DNA of 48,250 nt, taken from assembly GCA_903938815.1 (NCBI GenBank), contig CAJAES010000008.1:1-48250 (forward strand), written 5' to 3'. Below, one piece after another: positions 36,536 to 46,390 of the stretch. The stretch comes from an uncultured beta proteobacterium (GTDB lineage Bacteria > Pseudomonadota > Gammaproteobacteria > Burkholderiales > Burkholderiaceae_C). The notes under the pieces were generated by a model. That model did not search any database, had not been told where the DNA came from, and saw only the letters and a program-made list of their open reading frames with translations. Both the position numbers and the translations under genes were made by a program. The number at the start of each line of letters is the position of its first letter. Within the stretch, counting starts at the first letter, position 1.

Positions 36536-37724
36536 CGACGACCAGCGCCACCGCCTGCGTTTCGGTCAGGGCGAGGCCCTCGGCGCGGCAGCGCTCGTGC
36601 TCGTCCGGTGGCACGCGCGATGCGGTCAGGCGGCGCAGCTGGCGCAGCATTTCGGCGTCACTGTCCGGCATCGCCCGTGCGCCGCGCACGTGAAGCGCTT
36701 CGCCGAAGCTCAGCACGCGCATCGCATCGGGGCCGCGGCCCAGGCGCGCCAGGATGCGCGGTGCGTGCCAGAGCAGCGATGCCGCCGTCGTGCGGCGCAG
36801 GCCGATGCGCGTGCTGAGGGCGAGGCTCTCGCGCACGGCGGCCAGCGCCTCGGGCCAGCGGTGCTGCCGGCTCAGGGCCTCGCTCAGAGCCTGGGTCGCC
36901 TGGGCGAGCAGGCGCTCGTTGCCCAGGGCGCGGGCCTCGTCCGCCACCGGTGCCAGCAGCGCAGCCGCAGCCGCCAGGTCGCCCTGGGCGAGTTCCGCCG
37001 CCGCCAGGCCGTAGCGTGCGCCGCATGAGGCGTCGCGGTCGCCCCAGAGGCTCGCTGCATCGATGCTCAGCGTGTGCATCCGGCGCAGGTCATCGATCGG
37101 CGCACCGGACGCCTCGGCCAGCGCCGTGCGCAGCGCGCAGGCCTGGGCCGCATGGGCCCAGTCGCCAGCGCCGCGCGCGGCGGCCTCGGCTTCGTCCAGC
37201 AGCGGCATCAGGGTCTCGACCGGTGCGTCGTCCAGCCAGCGCTGGCGCACGGCGTGGCGCAGGGCATTGCTGCGCAGCGCAAGGGCGCCGGGCTGCAGGG
37301 CGTTCAATGGGTTCAGTGCGGTCGGTTCGGTCAGCGCGGGCGGGGTGGGCGGGGTGGGCGCAGCGCCCAGTGCGGCCAGGCCGCCTTCCGCATGCTGGCT
37401 CGCCTCGGCGGCTCGTCCGGCCTGCATCAGGTGCCAGCTCAGCGCCGACTGGCAGGCGGACCGCAGCAGCGGGTCCGGGCAGCGGGCGGCGGCCGCGCAG
37501 GCGGCGTCTAGCAGGGTCTCCGGCAACTCGAAGAGCTGCAGGCCGCTGAACGCGACGATCAGCCTCGCGCTGAAGGCATCGTCCGTGCCCCGCAGGGCCT
37601 CGGCCATTGCTTCGCCGAGCGTCCGCAGCCGGCCGCGCTGAGCTTCCAGGCCGGGCCGCGGCGGTTTGGCCGCGATCCAGTACAGGCAGGCCTCGCCCAG
37701 GCGCCGGGGGGCGCCAGCGGGCAT
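36528..37724 (-). CDS. Helical-repeat (TPR-like) protein of unknown function
   Basis: A 398-residue cytosolic protein, almost all alpha-helical: Ala 20+ percent with many Leu and Arg. Repeated helical pairs (AAQACALRTALAEASG, GARYGLAAAELAQGDLAAAA, LLAQATQALSEALSRQHRWP, EALAAVRESLALSTRIGL) look like tetratricopeptide repeats, as in MalT-type sensor domains, but no DNA-binding domain is attached. I do not recognise a named family. Its ATG overlaps the TAA of pntB, so it is probably translated with the transhydrogenase operon. A role linked to transhydrogenase is only positional. Confidence 0.75.
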   Translation of the reverse strand: MPAGAPRRLGEACLYWIAAKPPRPGLEAQRGRLRTLGEAMAEALRGTDDAFSARLIVAFSGLQLFELPETLLDAACAAAARCPDPLLRSACQSALSWHLMQAGRAAEASQHAEGGLAALGAAPTPPTPPALTEPTALNPLNALQPGALALRSNALRHAVRQRWLDDAPVETLMPLLDEAEAAARGAGDWAHAAQACALRTALAEASGAPIDDLRRMHTLSIDAASLWGDRDASCGARYGLAAAELAQGDLAAAAALLAPVADEARALGNERLLAQATQALSEALSRQHRWPEALAAVRESLALSTRIGLRRTTAASLLWHAPRILARLGRGPDAMRVLSFGEALHVRGARAMPDSDAEMLRQLRRLTASRVPPDEHERCRAEGLALTETQAVALVVGD

Positions 37725-39163
37725 TACTCGATGGCCTTGACCATGTCCTCGACGACCTTCTTCGCGTCGCCGAAGACCATCATGGTCTTGTCCATGTAGA
37801 AGAGCTCGTTGTCCAGGCCGGCGTAGCCGCTCGCCATCGAGCGCTTGTTCACGATCACCGTCTTGGCCTTGTAGGCCTCGAGGATGGGCATGCCGTAGAT
37901 GGCGCTGCCCTTCACGTGCGCGGCCGGGTTCACGACGTCGTTGGCGCCCAGGATGATGGCCACGTCGGCCTGGCCGAACTCGCCGTTGATGTCTTCCATC
38001 TCGAAGACCTGGTCGTAGGGCACCTCGGCCTCGGCCAGCAGCACGTTCATGTGGCCCGGCATGCGGCCCGCCACCGGGTGGATGGCGTACTTGACGGTGA
38101 TGCCCTTGGCCGTGAGCTTGGCCGCGAGTTCCTTCACGGCGTGCTGCGCGCGTGCCACGGCCAGGCCGTAGCCCGGCACGATGACCACGGTCTCGGCGTT
38201 GCCCAGAACGAAGGCGGCGTCGTCGGCGCTGCCGCTCTTGACGCTGCGCTGAACGCCGCCGCCGGCCGCTGCGGCCGTGGCCGCCTCGCCGCCGAAGCCG
38301 CCCAGGATCACGTTGAAGAACGAGCGGTTCATCGCCTTGCACATGATGTAGCTCAGGATCGCGCCCGAGCTGCCCACCAGCGAGCCGGCGATGATCAGCA
38401 TGCTGTTGTTCAGGCTGAAGCCGATGCCCGCCGCCGCCCAGCCGGAGTAGCTGTTCAGCATGCTCACCACCACCGGCATGTCGGCGCCGCCGATGGGGAT
38501 GATGATCAGAACGCCCAGCACGAAGGCGATGGCCAGCATCGCGAAGAACATCGGCCAGCTCTCGGTGATCGAGAAGCCCACGCCCAGCCCCAGCATGCCG
38601 AGGCCCAGCGCGAGGTTGATCATGTGCTGGCCCCCGAAGGTGACCGGCGCGCCCTGGAACAGGCGGAACTTGTACTTCCCGCTGAGCTTGCCGAAGGCGA
38701 TGACCGAACCGCTGAAGGTGATGGCGCCGATGGCGCCGCCCAGGAACAGCTCGAACTTGTTGCCGAACGGAATGGGCACGCCCTTGGCCGTGATGCCGAA
38801 GGCCCAGGGCTCGGCCACCACCGCCACCGCGATGAACACCGCCGCGAGGCCGATCATGCTGTGCATGAAGGCCACGAGCTCGGGCATCTTGGTCATCTCG
38901 ACGCGCTTGGCCATCAGCGTGCCGAGCGCGCCGCCGACCACCAGGCCGCCGAGCACCCAGACCATGCCCTGCGCGCGGGTCTGGCCCATGTCGCCGGCCA
39001 GCTTGACGATGAGCGCCGCCGTGGTGAGCACGGCGATGGCCATGCCGATCATGCCGAACAGGTTGCCCCGGATCGACGTGGTGGGGTGGCTCAGGCCCTT
39101 GAGCGCCTGGATGAAGCAGACGCTGGCGACGAGGTACAGCAGCGTGACGAGATTCAGGCTCAT
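37724..39163 (-). CDS. pntB: NAD(P) transhydrogenase subunit beta
   Basis: A 479-residue inner-membrane subunit that binds NADP(H) and couples hydride transfer from NADH to NADP+ with proton entry. About eight or nine transmembrane helices occupy residues 1-260. A linker with an Ala/Gly-rich insert (GGEAATAAAAGGG) leads to domain III, with VVIVPGYGLAVARAQHAVKE and the HPVAGRMPGHMNVLLAEA block, then NDVVNPAA and VNKRSM. The start at 39163 overlaps pntAB by 4 bp. Length is normal. Confidence 0.97.
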   Translation of the reverse strand: MSLNLVTLLYLVASVCFIQALKGLSHPTTSIRGNLFGMIGMAIAVLTTAALIVKLAGDMGQTRAQGMVWVLGGLVVGGALGTLMAKRVEMTKMPELVAFMHSMIGLAAVFIAVAVVAEPWAFGITAKGVPIPFGNKFELFLGGAIGAITFSGSVIAFGKLSGKYKFRLFQGAPVTFGGQHMINLALGLGMLGLGVGFSITESWPMFFAMLAIAFVLGVLIIIPIGGADMPVVVSMLNSYSGWAAAGIGFSLNNSMLIIAGSLVGSSGAILSYIMCKAMNRSFFNVILGGFGGEAATAAAAGGGVQRSVKSGSADDAAFVLGNAETVVIVPGYGLAVARAQHAVKELAAKLTAKGITVKYAIHPVAGRMPGHMNVLLAEAEVPYDQVFEMEDINGEFGQADVAIILGANDVVNPAAHVKGSAIYGMPILEAYKAKTVIVNKRSMASGYAGLDNELFYMDKTMMVFGDAKKVVEDMVKAIE

Positions 39164-39483
39164 TGCTTGCCTCCTGCCGCTGCCGGGGCCTTCTTTTCCT
39201 TCTTCCTGAACATCTCCAGCATGCGCCGGGTGACCAGGAAGCCGCCGAAGACGTTCACGGCGCACAGCGCCACCGCCAGCACGCCCATGGTCTTGCCGAG
39301 GCCTGTCTCGGTGAGTGCGGCGGCCAGCATCGCGCCGACGATCACGATGGCGCTGATGGCGTTCGTGACGGCCATCAGCGGCGTGTGCAGCGCGGGCGTG
39401 ACCGTCCAGACCACGTGGTAGCCCACGTAGATGGCCAGCACGAAGATGATCAGGTTGGTGATGGTGGGGCTGATGATGTCCAT
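39160..39483 (-). CDS. pntAB: NAD(P) transhydrogenase subunit alpha part 2
   Basis: A 107-residue membrane protein with three hydrophobic helices (about 8-27, 35-58, 65-85). It ends in a basic tail (RRMLEMFRKKEKK). It corresponds to the C-terminal membrane half of the alpha subunit in two-gene species; here alpha is split, as in Rhodospirillum. It begins 2 bp after the pntAA stop and overlaps pntB. Confidence 0.95.
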   Translation of the reverse strand: MDIISPTITNLIIFVLAIYVGYHVVWTVTPALHTPLMAVTNAISAIVIVGAMLAAALTETGLGKTMGVLAVALCAVNVFGGFLVTRRMLEMFRKKEKKAPAAAGGKQ

Positions 39484-39485
39484 GC

Positions 39486-40601
<1,116 letters not shown>

Positions 40602-40666
40602 GGAGCTCTCCTCGCCAACGTCTGTCTTTGAATGGGGTCGAAGTGTACGTGCCCTAGCATCGCGGG

Positions 40667-41149
40667 ATGTCACCCCCCCGCTGGAGCCCGAGCGTCACCG
40701 TCGCGGCCATCATCGAGCGCGACGGCCGTTACCTGCTGGTCGAGGAGCACACGCCCGAGGGCCTGCGCCTGAACCAGCCCGCCGGCCACCTGGACCCGCA
40801 GGAGTCCCTGCAGGAGGCGGTGGTGCGCGAAGCGCTGGAGGAAACCGCCTGCACCTTCGAGCCCGAAGCCCTGGTGGGCGTCTACCTGGCCCGCTTCCAG
40901 CGGCCCGGTCAGGACGTGACCTACCTGCGCTTCGCGTTCTGCGGCCGAGCCGGGGAGCCGATACCCGGGCGTGCGCTCGACACCCCCATCGTGCGCACCC
41001 TGTGGCTCACGCCACAGGAGATCCGCGAGCAGGCCCACCGGCACCGCAGCCCGCTGGTCATGCGATGCATCGACGACCATCTGGCCGGCAGGCGCCACGC
41101 GCTCGATGCCCTGCAGGCCGACCCCAGCGTCTGGCTGGGGCCGGCCTGA
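40667..41149 (+). CDS. nudJ: NUDIX hydrolase, NudJ-like
   Basis: A 160-residue pyrophosphohydrolase. The Nudix box GHLDPQESLQEAVVREALEE lies at about 40-59, with the G-x5-E-x7-REUxEE core intact; the usual Gly after EE is Ala (EETA). The N-terminus VTVAAIIERDGRYLLVEEHT and LNQPAGHLDP are as in NudJ (phosphatase of thiamine-PP, HMP-PP and nucleotides). Proximity to mnmA supports the assignment, as nudJ and mnmA are neighbours in E. coli. TAGCAT (40655-40660) lies 6 nt before the ATG; no Shine-Dalgarno sequence. The stop is 3 bp from the convergent Bug gene. Confidence 0.85.
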   Translation: MSPPRWSPSVTVAAIIERDGRYLLVEEHTPEGLRLNQPAGHLDPQESLQEAVVREALEETACTFEPEALVGVYLARFQRPGQDVTYLRFAFCGRAGEPIPGRALDTPIVRTLWLTPQEIREQAHRHRSPLVMRCIDDHLAGRRHALDALQADPSVWLGPA

Positions 41150-41152
41150 GCC

Positions 41153-42100
41153 TCACTTCTTGCCCAGGCCCATGCGCTGGCCCATGGCGGTGTAGACGGT
41201 GATGCGTTCCTTCATGAACGCGTCCATCTTGTCCGGCCCGATGTCGACGAGCTCGAAGCCGCTCTTGAAGGCGAGGTCCTTCATTTCCTGGTCCTGGTTC
41301 AGCGCTGCGAACAGCTCCGCCAGCTTGCGTCGGGCTTCCATCGGCGTGGACTTGGGCACGCCGATGCCGCGGTAGGCGCCGTCGATCCAGTTGACGCCGA
41401 GTTCCTTGAAGGTGGGCACGTCCGGCAGCAGCGGGTGGCGCTTGTCCAACGCCACCGCGAGCGCGCGCACCTTGGTCTTGTTGTTGATGGCGAAGGCCGA
41501 GTAGCTCATGGCGCCGTCGAGCTGACCGCCCAGCACGGCGATGGCGAGGTCGCCGGTGCCCTTGTAGGGCACGTAGGTGCTCCTGATGCCGAACTCGGCG
41601 TTCAGCCGCTCGTGCGCGGCGTGGTTGGCCGAGTTGAGCGCCGAGCCGCCGATGTTGAACTTGCCCGGGGTCTCCTTGGCCAGGCGGATGAATTCCTGGA
41701 AGGTCCTGATCGGGCTGGAATCGGGCACGACCAGCGCGTCCGGCGTGTAGTGGTACCAGTACACCGGGGTGATGTCCTCGGTCTTGTACTGGACGTTGCC
41801 TTCGAGCGGCTGCAGCACCTGGTGGGGCAGGTTGATGCCCATCACGTTCAGGCCGTCGCCGGGCATCGAGTTCATCGACGACCACAGGATCGCGCCGCCG
41901 CCGCCGGCCTTGTACTGCACGACCGTGTCGACCGCGGGGCACTTCTTCTTGAGCACGACCTGCTGGTGGCGTGCCGAGATGTCCGATTCGCCGCCCGGGG
42001 GGAAGGCCTGCCAGTAGTTCAGGTTCTTGTCCGGGCAGGGCTGGGCCAGCGCGGTTCCGGCGGCCAGGGCCAGAAGGGCGGCGAGCAGGCGAGGTGTCAT
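41153..42100 (-). CDS. Bug-family periplasmic solute-binding protein (TctC-like)
   Basis: A 315-residue exported receptor. A signal peptide (about 1-19, [15 protein letters not shown]) precedes the two-lobed Bug fold: [74 protein letters not shown], and [16 protein letters not shown], the usual Bug sequence near 240. These proteins bind carboxylates or similar anions for tripartite tricarboxylate transport. No tctA/tctB is nearby, so it is an orphan as is common in Burkholderiales. AAGGAG lies 8 nt before the ATG. The N-terminal region has an unusual CPDKN and KKKCP Cys pair. Confidence 0.92.
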   Translation of the reverse strand: MTPRLLAALLALAAGTALAQPCPDKNLNYWQAFPPGGESDISARHQQVVLKKKCPAVDTVVQYKAGGGGAILWSSMNSMPGDGLNVMGINLPHQVLQPLEGNVQYKTEDITPVYWYHYTPDALVVPDSSPIRTFQEFIRLAKETPGKFNIGGSALNSANHAAHERLNAEFGIRSTYVPYKGTGDLAIAVLGGQLDGAMSYSAFAINNKTKVRALAVALDKRHPLLPDVPTFKELGVNWIDGAYRGIGVPKSTPMEARRKLAELFAALNQDQEMKDLAFKSGFELVDIGPDKMDAFMKERITVYTAMGQRMGLGKK

Positions 42101-42161
42101 GGGGACGGCTCCTTGAGTTGTCCATCGATCATCCCCTGACGGCACAGCCCGCGGCCACCCG

Positions 42162-42167
42162 GATAAT
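42162..42167 (+). promoter_or_regulatory. -10-like element just before mnmA
   Basis: GATAAT (5 of 6 with consensus) ends 7 nt before the mnmA GTG, with no Shine-Dalgarno sequence. The predicted transcript would start at or one base before the start codon. Confidence 0.4.
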
Positions 42168-42174
42168 CCCGCCC

Positions 42175-43263
42175 GTGGACAAGGTGCGTGGCGAACGGGT
42201 GGTGGTGGGGCTGTCGGGCGGCGTGGACTCGGCGGTCAGCGCGTGGCTGCTCAAGCAGCAGGGCTACGAGGTCGTCGGCATCTTCATGAAGAACTGGGAG
42301 GCCGACGACGACGATGCCTACTGCTCGTCGAACGAGGACTTCGTCGACGCCGCGGCCGTGGCCGACGTCATCGGCATCGAGATCGAGCACGTCAACTTCG
42401 CCGCCGAGTACCGTGACCGTGTCTTCGCCGAGTTCCTGCGCGAATACGCCGCCGGCCGCACCCCCAACCCCGACATCCTGTGCAACGCCGAGATCAAGTT
42501 CAAGGCCTTCCTGGACCACGCGCTGCGGCTGGGCGCCACGAAGATCGCCACCGGCCATTACGCCCGTGTGCGCGAGCGGGCCGGACGCTTCGAGCTGCTG
42601 AAGGGGCTGGACGCCACCAAGGACCAGAGCTACTTCCTGCACCGCCTGACGCAGGCGCAGCTGTCGCGCACGCTGTTCCCGGTGGGCGAGCTGCCCAAGA
42701 CGGAGGTGCGCGCCATCGCCGAGCGTGCGGGCCTGCCCAACGCGAGGAAGAAGGATTCGACCGGCATCTGCTTCATCGGCGAACGACCCTTCCGTGAATT
42801 CCTGAACCGCTGGCTGCACCAGCAGCCGGGGGTCATCGAGGACGATCGCGGGCGCCCGGTGGGCCGCCATGTGGGCCTGAGCTTCTACACGCTGGGGCAG
42901 CGGCAGGGCCTGGGCATCGGCGGCGTCAAGTCTGGCGGCGGGGAGCATGTGCCCTGGTACGTGGCGCGCAAGGACCTCGATCGCAACGTGCTGGTCGCGG
43001 TGCAGGGCCACGAGCACCCCTGGCTGCTGTCGTCGGAACTGCGCGCCGCCGACTGCAGCTGGGTGGCGGGCGCGCCCCCCGCAGGCGGCGCGCTGGCCGC
43101 CAAGGCGCGCTACCGGCAGGCCGACGCGCCCTGCCGGTTCGAGCCCGACGGCGACGGCTTCCGGCTGAGCTTCGAGCAGCCGCAATGGGCCGTCACGCCA
43201 GGGCAGTCGGCGGTGCTGTACGACGGCGAGATCTGCCTGGGCGGCGGCGTCATCGGCGCCTGA
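42175..43263 (+). CDS. mnmA: tRNA 2-thiouridylase MnmA
   Basis: Thiolates U34 of Glu, Gln and Lys tRNAs using sulfur relayed from IscS. The 362-residue product has the PP-loop [10 protein letters not shown] (about 12-21). [20 protein letters not shown] follows, with catalytic Cys about 103 in ILCNAEIKF and Cys about 199 in [15 protein letters not shown]-terminal beta-barrel has HPWLLSSEL and [20 protein letters not shown]. The GTG at 42175 gives the normal N-terminus [15 protein letters not shown]; a second GTG three codons later is possible. Confidence 0.96.
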   Translation: MDKVRGERVVVGLSGGVDSAVSAWLLKQQGYEVVGIFMKNWEADDDDAYCSSNEDFVDAAAVADVIGIEIEHVNFAAEYRDRVFAEFLREYAAGRTPNPDILCNAEIKFKAFLDHALRLGATKIATGHYARVRERAGRFELLKGLDATKDQSYFLHRLTQAQLSRTLFPVGELPKTEVRAIAERAGLPNARKKDSTGICFIGERPFREFLNRWLHQQPGVIEDDRGRPVGRHVGLSFYTLGQRQGLGIGGVKSGGGEHVPWYVARKDLDRNVLVAVQGHEHPWLLSSELRAADCSWVAGAPPAGGALAAKARYRQADAPCRFEPDGDGFRLSFEQPQWAVTPGQSAVLYDGEICLGGGVIGA

Positions 43264-43302
43264 CGGGCTCAACCCCGGCCCGCCGTGGCCGATATACCGA
43301 GG

Positions 43303-43905
43303 ATGAAGACAGTCGTGGCCGTCGCTGCGCTGGCTGCCTGCGCCTGCGCGTCGGCGGCTCGTGTGGACATCCAGGTTCAGGACGCCGCAGGCAAGCCGCT
43401 GCAGGGCGCCGTGGCCTATCTCGAATCGCCGGCCGCGCGCGCGGCCGCCAGGCCCATGACCGGCACCGAGATCGAGCAGGCCGACCGCAGGTTCACCCAG
43501 GCCGTGACCGTGGTCACCGCCGGCAGCCAGATCCACTTCCCGAACCGCGACAAGGTCCGGCACCATGTGTTCTCGTTCTCGAAGGCCAAGGCCTTCGAGA
43601 TCAAGCTCTACACCGGCACGCCAGCCAACCCCGTGCTCTTCGACCAGCCCGGTCTGGTCGTGCTGGGCTGCAACATCCACGACACCATGCTGGCCTGGGT
43701 GCTCGTCGTCGAGACGCCCTGGCACGGGCAGACCAACGCGCTGGGCCAGCTGCGTCTGCCGGACGTGCCGCCCGGCGCCTACCGCCTGCGCGTGTGGCAC
43801 GCCGACCTGCCCACCGGCACGATGCCGGTCGACCAGCCCCTGACCGTGGGCGCGACCGAGAGCGCTGCGGCCGTGCGCCTGACGGCGGTTGCCGCGGCGC
43901 GCTGA
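43303..43905 (+). CDS. Exported cupredoxin-like protein ('methylamine utilization' type)
   Basis: A 200-residue protein with a signal peptide (about 1-19, VVAVAALAACACASAA). The body begins with a carboxypeptidase-regulatory-like beta segment (VDIQVQDAAGKPLQGAVAYL). It continues as a cupredoxin fold with apparent type 1 copper ligands: His about 87/88 in VRHHVFSFSK, and Cys123, His126 and Met129 in LGCNIHDTMLAWVLV. A C-terminal segment (LPDVPPGAYRLRVWHADLP) completes the sandwich. Similar proteins are named after mauL-type genes, but no methylamine dehydrogenase is here. The GGDEF/EAL gene follows after 10 bp. The start is uncertain (GTG 43285 is possible). Confidence 0.82.
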   Translation: MKTVVAVAALAACACASAARVDIQVQDAAGKPLQGAVAYLESPAARAAARPMTGTEIEQADRRFTQAVTVVTAGSQIHFPNRDKVRHHVFSFSKAKAFEIKLYTGTPANPVLFDQPGLVVLGCNIHDTMLAWVLVVETPWHGQTNALGQLRLPDVPPGAYRLRVWHADLPTGTMPVDQPLTVGATESAAAVRLTAVAAAR

Positions 43906-43915
43906 AGGATCGACG

Positions 43916-46390
43916 ATGAAGCTGCCGCACTGGATCCGCTCCCGGCTGTCGGCGCGCATCGCCGCCATGTCGCTCGGCCTGCTGCTGCTGGTGCAGGCGG
44001 CCGGTTTCGCGGTGCTGGACGACACCGTGGACGGCGCTGCACGCCAGCAGCTCGGCCGCGAGCTCGACCGCGGCGCCGAGATCTGGTCCGACATGCTCAG
44101 GCACCAGGCCGATCAGATCGAACTCGCAGGGCGCATGGCAGCCAAGGACTTCGGCTTCCAGCGCGTGCTCTTCGGCGCTGGGCGGGACGAGGAAACCGTC
44201 GTCAGCTCGATGGAATCTCTGATGCTGCGGGTCGATGCCCGCATCGCGGCGGTCGTGGACACGGATGGCACCGTCAGCGGCGTGATCCCGGGCCCGGCCG
44301 CCGAGCCGGAGGTTCGCCGCCTGGCCGCAGCGATGGCCGTCGACAAGGGCATGCGCCAGGTCCATGTCCTGGCCGGGCGCCCGTATCACCTGGTGGCCAC
44401 CGAGATCCTGGCGCCCGTGCGCCGCGGCTGGCTCCTGTTCGGCTATCCGATCGACGGCGACATGCTCAAGCGACTGGGCACCCTGGCCGGCATGGAGGCC
44501 GTCATCCTCGACCTGCGCGCGGGTGGCGGCGGCGATGTGGTGGCCACATCCCTGGACCTGGCGCGCAGCGCCGCGCTGCGGCTCCCCGCGGGCACGGGCG
44601 AGGTGGACCTCGCCGGGACGCCCATGCTGCTCAAGCGCGTGCCGCTGGGTGCCACCGAAGTCGTGCTGCTGCGGTCCATCAGCGAGGCCGAGGCGCCGTA
44701 CCGGCAGCTGCAGAAGTGGCTGCTCGGCATCAGCCTGCTGGGCGTGCTGTTCTTCGGCGTGGCCAGTTCGGCGGCGGCTCGGCGCGTGACGACACCCCTG
44801 CGGTCCCTGGTGCGTGCCAGCGAACGCCTTGAGCGCGGCGACTACACCGAGCCCCTGGCCCACCAGGAGCGCGAGGACGAGATCGGCGATCTGGCCAAGG
44901 CCTTCGACCACATGCGCGTGGGCATCGCCGAGCGCGCGGCCGAGGTGCATCAGCTCGCCTATTTCGACCAGCTCACGGGCCTGCCCAACCGCACGAGCTT
45001 CCGCGACAGCCTGCACGCCGCCATTCAGACCGGCGCGGTGGAGCGCCTGGCCGTGGTGATGCTCAACCTGAACCGGTTCAAGCCCGTGAACCAGGCGCTG
45101 GGCCAGCAACCTGGCGATCGACTGCTGGCGGCCGTGGCCGACCGCCTGAAGACGCAGATGCTGCGCGAAGGCGACGTGGTGTTCAGGCTCGGCAGCGACG
45201 AATTCGCGCTGATGCTGTCGGGCTGCGACGAAGAGCAGGCCGTGGCCACGGCCAGCCGCGTGGCCTGCGCGTTCGAGTTGCCGCTGAAGCTCGACGAGAA
45301 CACCGTCGACCTCAGCGCGGCGTTCGGCGTCGCGGTCTGGCCCCAGCACGTCGAGGACATCCGCCCGGACAACAAGGACCGCAAGCGCCCCGCCGACTAC
45401 CTGCTGCTGCGCGCCGAGATCGCGATGCACGAAGCCAAGCGCCGCGCGGAAGTGGTGATGGTCTACGAGACGGCGATGGACCCCGACAGCGCGACCACGC
45501 TGTCGCTGCTGTCCGAACTGCGCCGGGCCATCGACCGCAGCGAGCTGCGGCTGTTCCTGCAGCCCAAGTTCGCGCTCGACGGCCGCATGCTCGGCGCCGA
45601 GGCCCTGGTGCGCTGGCAGCACCCGGTGCGCGGGATGGTGCCGCCGCTGGCCTTCATTCCGTTCGCGGAAAAGACAGGCTTCGTGCGCCAGCTGACGACC
45701 TGGATCTTCGACGACGCCGCCCGGCAATGGCCGGTGATGCGCGATGCGGGGCTGGACCGCGTTTCGGTCAACCTGTCGGCGCGCGACCTGATGGATCTCG
45801 GCCTCCCGGACCGCCTGGCCGGCATCCTGGCGCGCCGCGGCGTGCCGGCCGAGGCCTTCTGCCTGGAGATCACCGAGAGCGCCATCATGGACGACCCGGC
45901 GCGCGCGAAGAACATCCTGGTCGCGCTGAAGACGCTCGGATTCAAGCTGTCGATCGACGACTTCGGCGAGGGCTACACCTCGCTGCAGCATCTTCGCCAC
46001 CTGCCGGTGGACGAACTGAAGGTGGACGGCATCTTCGTCAAGAAGATGGACAGCGTGCCCCAGGACGAGAACGTGGTCCGTTCCGTCATCGAACTCGCCC
46101 ACAACCTCGGGCTCACCGTGGTGGCCGAGGGCGTGGAGAACGCCGCCGTATGGCACCGCCTGGCCGAAATGGGCTGTGACGAAGCGCAGGGCTTCTTCAT
46201 GTCGCGCCCGCTGCCGGTGGACGAGCTGAAAGCCTTCGGGCAGCGATGGCATGCCGCGCTGCCGGTACCGGTGCCGGGTGTCATGCCGGTGCCGGCGGCA
46301 CCGGAACTGCCGCAAGCTGCAGGGGCGACGCTGCAGACGCCGGGGGGAGAGCACTCTCCCGCACCCGCGCCCTCACCCGCAAGAACCTGA
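43916..46390 (+). CDS. Membrane c-di-GMP phosphodiesterase: sensor, HAMP, degenerate GGDEF, EAL
   Basis: An 824-residue protein. A transmembrane helix (about 20-40) and a second (about 263-287) enclose a periplasmic sensor of about 220 residues. HAMP (about 288-340: TTPLRSLVRASERLERGDYT) is followed by a GGDEF domain whose motif reads GSDEF (426-430). The metal-binding Asp is replaced (LNLNRFKPVNQALG), so cyclase activity is unlikely; the inhibitory-site pattern REGD is kept. The EAL domain looks complete: EAL 562-564, NLSARDL, ITESAIMDD, DDFGEGYTSL, LKVDGIFV, EGVEN and DEAQGFF. A Pro/Ala tail ends it. GAAGGAT lies before the ATG. It is probably cotranscribed with the cupredoxin-like gene, which may feed its periplasmic sensor. 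Confidence 0.92.
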   Translation: MKLPHWIRSRLSARIAAMSLGLLLLVQAAGFAVLDDTVDGAARQQLGRELDRGAEIWSDMLRHQADQIELAGRMAAKDFGFQRVLFGAGRDEETVVSSMESLMLRVDARIAAVVDTDGTVSGVIPGPAAEPEVRRLAAAMAVDKGMRQVHVLAGRPYHLVATEILAPVRRGWLLFGYPIDGDMLKRLGTLAGMEAVILDLRAGGGGDVVATSLDLARSAALRLPAGTGEVDLAGTPMLLKRVPLGATEVVLLRSISEAEAPYRQLQKWLLGISLLGVLFFGVASSAAARRVTTPLRSLVRASERLERGDYTEPLAHQEREDEIGDLAKAFDHMRVGIAERAAEVHQLAYFDQLTGLPNRTSFRDSLHAAIQTGAVERLAVVMLNLNRFKPVNQALGQQPGDRLLAAVADRLKTQMLREGDVVFRLGSDEFALMLSGCDEEQAVATASRVACAFELPLKLDENTVDLSAAFGVAVWPQHVEDIRPDNKDRKRPADYLLLRAEIAMHEAKRRAEVVMVYETAMDPDSATTLSLLSELRRAIDRSELRLFLQPKFALDGRMLGAEALVRWQHPVRGMVPPLAFIPFAEKTGFVRQLTTWIFDDAARQWPVMRDAGLDRVSVNLSARDLMDLGLPDRLAGILARRGVPAEAFCLEITESAIMDDPARAKNILVALKTLGFKLSIDDFGEGYTSLQHLRHLPVDELKVDGIFVKKMDSVPQDENVVRSVIELAHNLGLTVVAEGVENAAVWHRLAEMGCDEAQGFFMSRPLPVDELKAFGQRWHAALPVPVPGVMPVPAAPELPQAAGATLQTPGGEHSPAPAPSPART

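Noticed and set aside
36419..36817. Plus-strand frame covering the 11-bp array
   Set aside because: It runs antisense into the helical-repeat gene and becomes Arg/Ala/Pro-rich with no domain. The period of 11 is not a multiple of three, so the array is not a protein repeat.
43916..46390. Active diguanylate cyclase
   Set aside because: The GGDEF motif is GSDEF and the upstream metal-binding Asp is missing (LNLNRF), so only the EAL activity is supported.
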